NCBI GenBank assembly: GCA_025363475.1
Contig: JANYDS010000096.1
Location: 62,001-126,000, forward strand
Length of the DNA: 64,000 bases
Reading direction: 5' to 3'
Source of the DNA: Terriglobia bacterium
GTDB lineage: Bacteria > Acidobacteriota > Terriglobia > Bryobacterales > Bryobacteraceae
Under the pieces are notes generated by a model. It had not been told where the DNA came from, did no database searches, and worked only from the letters and a program-made list of their open reading frames with translations. The first letter of the stretch is position 1. Each line of letters opens with the position of its first letter. Of this stretch, positions 62,010 through 64,000 are shown one piece after another. The translations under genes and the position numbers were made by a program.

Positions 62010-63968
62010 TTTGAAGACCAGGAGTTCTCCGCTATACACTCCACCGCTGACTGAGACGGTGAGGTACTGTTCCCCATCGACCATGTAGGTCATGGGTGAA
62101 CCGGTTTGGGGGGCGGGGATGTAGACAGCTCCCGCGTCCTTGCCTGTCGCTTTATCGTAGGCGCGCAACATGGCTCCGCGCTGTCCGCCAGGGGTTGTGA
62201 CGAAGCCGCCCTCTCCCGCAATTACGAGAGTCTTTGTCACCAGGGTTCCGATGCGACCCTGACGGCCGGTGCGCGGAATGGTGACGCCCTTGAGCGCCGG
62301 GTTGTTTTTGATGTTGTCGGGAGTATCACCGTGCGCAATCTGCCAGGCGATTTCGCCCTTGTTGAGGTCGATGGCGGTGATGCGCCCGTATGGTGGTTTC
62401 ACGATGGGCAGACCGGAAACGTTAAGACCGCCTCCGCCCTCTTCTCCGCCACCGCCTGGAGGTGCTGCACCTTCCGCCCGCGCAGTGCCGCCCGTGTAAA
62501 GCATGTCGGAACGCGAGGAATCGGGATGAATCAGCCCGTTCGACATGATTCCGGTATTGGAGAAAACATAAACAAAGCCGGTTTCAGGATCGTAAGAACC
62601 ACCCTGCCAGTTGGCACCTCCGGTGGCGGTGGGCGACATCAGCGTACCCAGCGGACCGTTCGTATTACTGGCGACGGGCGGAGTGAAGATGGGCCCCATT
62701 TTATATTTCTTCACCATCTCCACAGCCTGGGCTTTGAGGGCCGGAGTGAAATCGATCAGGTCATCGAGAGTGACGCCCTGACGGTCAAAAGCAGGTGGTT
62801 TGGAGGGGAACGGCTGGGTGGCGCTGGTGATTTCGGCAGGCACATCGGATTTCTCGACTGGCTTCTCTACGATTGGCCAAACGGGCTTGCCGTTGGTGCG
62901 GTCGAAGACATACATCCAGGCCTGTTTGGTTGGCTGGGTGATGGCCTTGATCTTCTTGCCATCGACGGTGATGTCAGTGAGGATGGGGGCGCAGGGAATG
63001 TCCCAGTCCCAGATGCCGTGGTGGATGAACTGGTAATGCCAGATGCGTTTGCCGGTCTTCAGATCGAGCGCGACGAGGGTCTCGCCGAACAGACCGTCAC
63101 CGGGGCGATGGCCGCCGAAGTAGTCGCCGGTGGGTGTTTCGACGGGGAGGTAGACGATGCCGAGTTCTTCATCGACGGTGATCTGGCCCCAGACGCCGGT
63201 GTTGCCGGTGAAAGAAGCGGAATCCTTATTCCAGGTGTCGTAGCCGAATTCGCCGGAACGCGGGATGGTGTGGAAAATCCAGAGTCGTTTGCCGGTGCGG
63301 ACGTCGAAGCCGCGGACGAAACCTTTGGTGTTGGTTTTGCTTTTGGGAGTGCCGCCGGGGGTGTGTGCCGCGCCGACGATGATGGTGTCTTTGGCGACGA
63401 CGGGGGCGGACTGGTAGCCGACATCGGCTGTATCGAGATCGAGCAACTGGTCGTCTTCGAGCTTGAGGTCAACGACACCGCCTTTACCGAAAGAGGGAAT
63501 GACGTTGCCGGTTTTGGCGTCGAGGCAGATGAGGCGGTAGCCTGGAGTTACGTAGAGGATGCGGGCTTCCTTGCCATCGGTCCAGTAGGAAAGTCCGCGG
63601 CCGGAGAGCTGACGGGGCGCGTTGCTGGCGCGTTTGCCTTCATTCTCGCTGTGCATCCAGAGCATTTCGCCGGTTTTGGCATTGAGGGCGACGGCTGCGC
63701 GGCGGGTGCCGGCGGTGAGGTAGAGAACACCGTTGACCATGAGGGGCGTGGCCTGGAAATTGAACTCCGGGCGCGGACCCAGCTGGTCTGTTTTGAAGCG
63801 CCAGGCTAGTTCGAGCTTGTTGAAGTTTGTGGAATTGATTTTATCGAGGGGTGAATAGCGGGTGCTGGCGAGGTCACCTCCATAGGTACGCCATTCACCG
63901 TTTTTTGTTTGGGCAAGGGCCGTGAGTGCGAGGGTTGCGGCGAGAAGAGCAAAACGGAGAGAACGCAT
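61998..63968 (-). CDS. Secreted PQQ-type beta-propeller dehydrogenase (quinoprotein glucose dehydrogenase-like)
   Basis: 656 residues with a signal peptide ([20 protein letters not shown]). It shares almost all motifs with the protein at 40716-42752: [51 protein letters not shown] and [20 protein letters not shown]. Differences include a glycine-rich insert near residue 490 ([12 protein letters not shown]). No haem motif. The two are probably paralogues with different substrates. AAGGA lies about 13 bases before the ATG. The 3' end overlaps the katG remnant by 12 bases. Confidence 0.9.
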   Translation of the reverse strand: MRSLRFALLAATLALTALAQTKNGEWRTYGGDLASTRYSPLDKINSTNFNKLELAWRFKTDQLGPRPEFNFQATPLMVNGVLYLTAGTRRAAVALNAKTGEMLWMHSENEGKRASNAPRQLSGRGLSYWTDGKEARILYVTPGYRLICLDAKTGNVIPSFGKGGVVDLKLEDDQLLDLDTADVGYQSAPVVAKDTIIVGAAHTPGGTPKSKTNTKGFVRGFDVRTGKRLWIFHTIPRSGEFGYDTWNKDSASFTGNTGVWGQITVDEELGIVYLPVETPTGDYFGGHRPGDGLFGETLVALDLKTGKRIWHYQFIHHGIWDWDIPCAPILTDITVDGKKIKAITQPTKQAWMYVFDRTNGKPVWPIVEKPVEKSDVPAEITSATQPFPSKPPAFDRQGVTLDDLIDFTPALKAQAVEMVKKYKMGPIFTPPVASNTNGPLGTLMSPTATGGANWQGGSYDPETGFVYVFSNTGIMSNGLIHPDSSRSDMLYTGGTARAEGAAPPGGGGEEGGGGLNVSGLPIVKPPYGRITAIDLNKGEIAWQIAHGDTPDNIKNNPALKGVTIPRTGRQGRIGTLVTKTLVIAGEGGFVTTPGGQRGAMLRAYDKATGKDAGAVYIPAPQTGSPMTYMVDGEQYLTVSVSGGVYSGELLVFKLGS

Positions 63969-64000
63969 TTATTTTTTGGTATCCTTTGAGGCCGAAACAT

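Noticed and set aside
62106-63809. 567-codon plus-strand frame antisense to the PQQ propeller
   Set aside because: Low-complexity Gly/Asp/Val composition produced by reverse reading of the propeller gene; no start signal.

Overview
The window reads as a chromosomal segment from a soil-type Acidobacteriota bacterium, most likely the Solibacter/Bryobacter lineage. This is inferred from moderately high GC and from many secreted enzymes typical of that group: PQQ-type beta-propeller dehydrogenases, a PIG-L deacetylase, a DUF5916 barrel protein, secreted cupins, a secreted amidohydrolase and a penicillin-acylase-like hydrolase. It was not tested against a database. No rRNA, tRNA or CRISPR array was seen.

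Layout. 1-7148 (+): 3' part of a CusA/CzcA metal efflux pump, a tandem universal stress protein, a large secreted PIG-L protein and a secreted amidohydrolase. 7152-12620 (-): FkbM methyltransferase, two secreted cupins, and two ABC exporter half-transporters that look like an asymmetric heterodimer. 12689-22461, mixed strands: a SEC-C protein, a frameshifted YjbR gene, a DUF5916 protein, a PQQ sugar dehydrogenase divergent from a small cytochrome c, DNA-3-methyladenine glycosylase I, a TPR protein and a phosphopantetheinyl transferase. A textbook -35/-10 promoter at 22518-22546 precedes a radical SAM gene, and then a tightly packed purine catabolism operon (23548-34670) encodes every step from guanine/xanthine through urate, allantoin and allantoate to glyoxylate and ammonia. 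Downstream are a TIM-barrel isomerase, asnS, ddl and an S41 protease.

39321-49897: a SpoU-type RNA methyltransferase overlapping an orphan Cas6-like protein, a PQQ propeller with a secreted cupin, a ferredoxin that may be leaderless, a TPR/outer-membrane barrel protein coupled to a glycosidase-like protein, and the acylase. 49898-52973 is an island with a helically phased TTAGG array and a compact three-gene unit: a ribbon-helix-helix protein, a C5 DNA methyltransferase, and a protein with a D...ExK nuclease signature. This is best read as a restriction-modification system whose nuclease I do not recognise.

52974-64000: a Tat-exported multicopper oxidase, a DUF4159 protein, then a zone of decaying genes. 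These are a hicA stub beside an intact hicB, a fused RelB/ParE-type reading frame with two compensating frameshifts, an NHL-repeat gene broken by a 13-bp tandem expansion and a second indel, and a katG N-terminal remnant with a nonsense codon. Intact genes among them encode an epoxide-hydrolase-like enzyme, a SAM methyltransferase, a cytochrome-PQQ dehydrogenase and a second PQQ propeller paralogous to the one at 40.7 kb. The number of small indels in otherwise conserved genes (15491, 56024, 56148, about 58697) means consensus error should be separated from true decay before biological conclusions are drawn.
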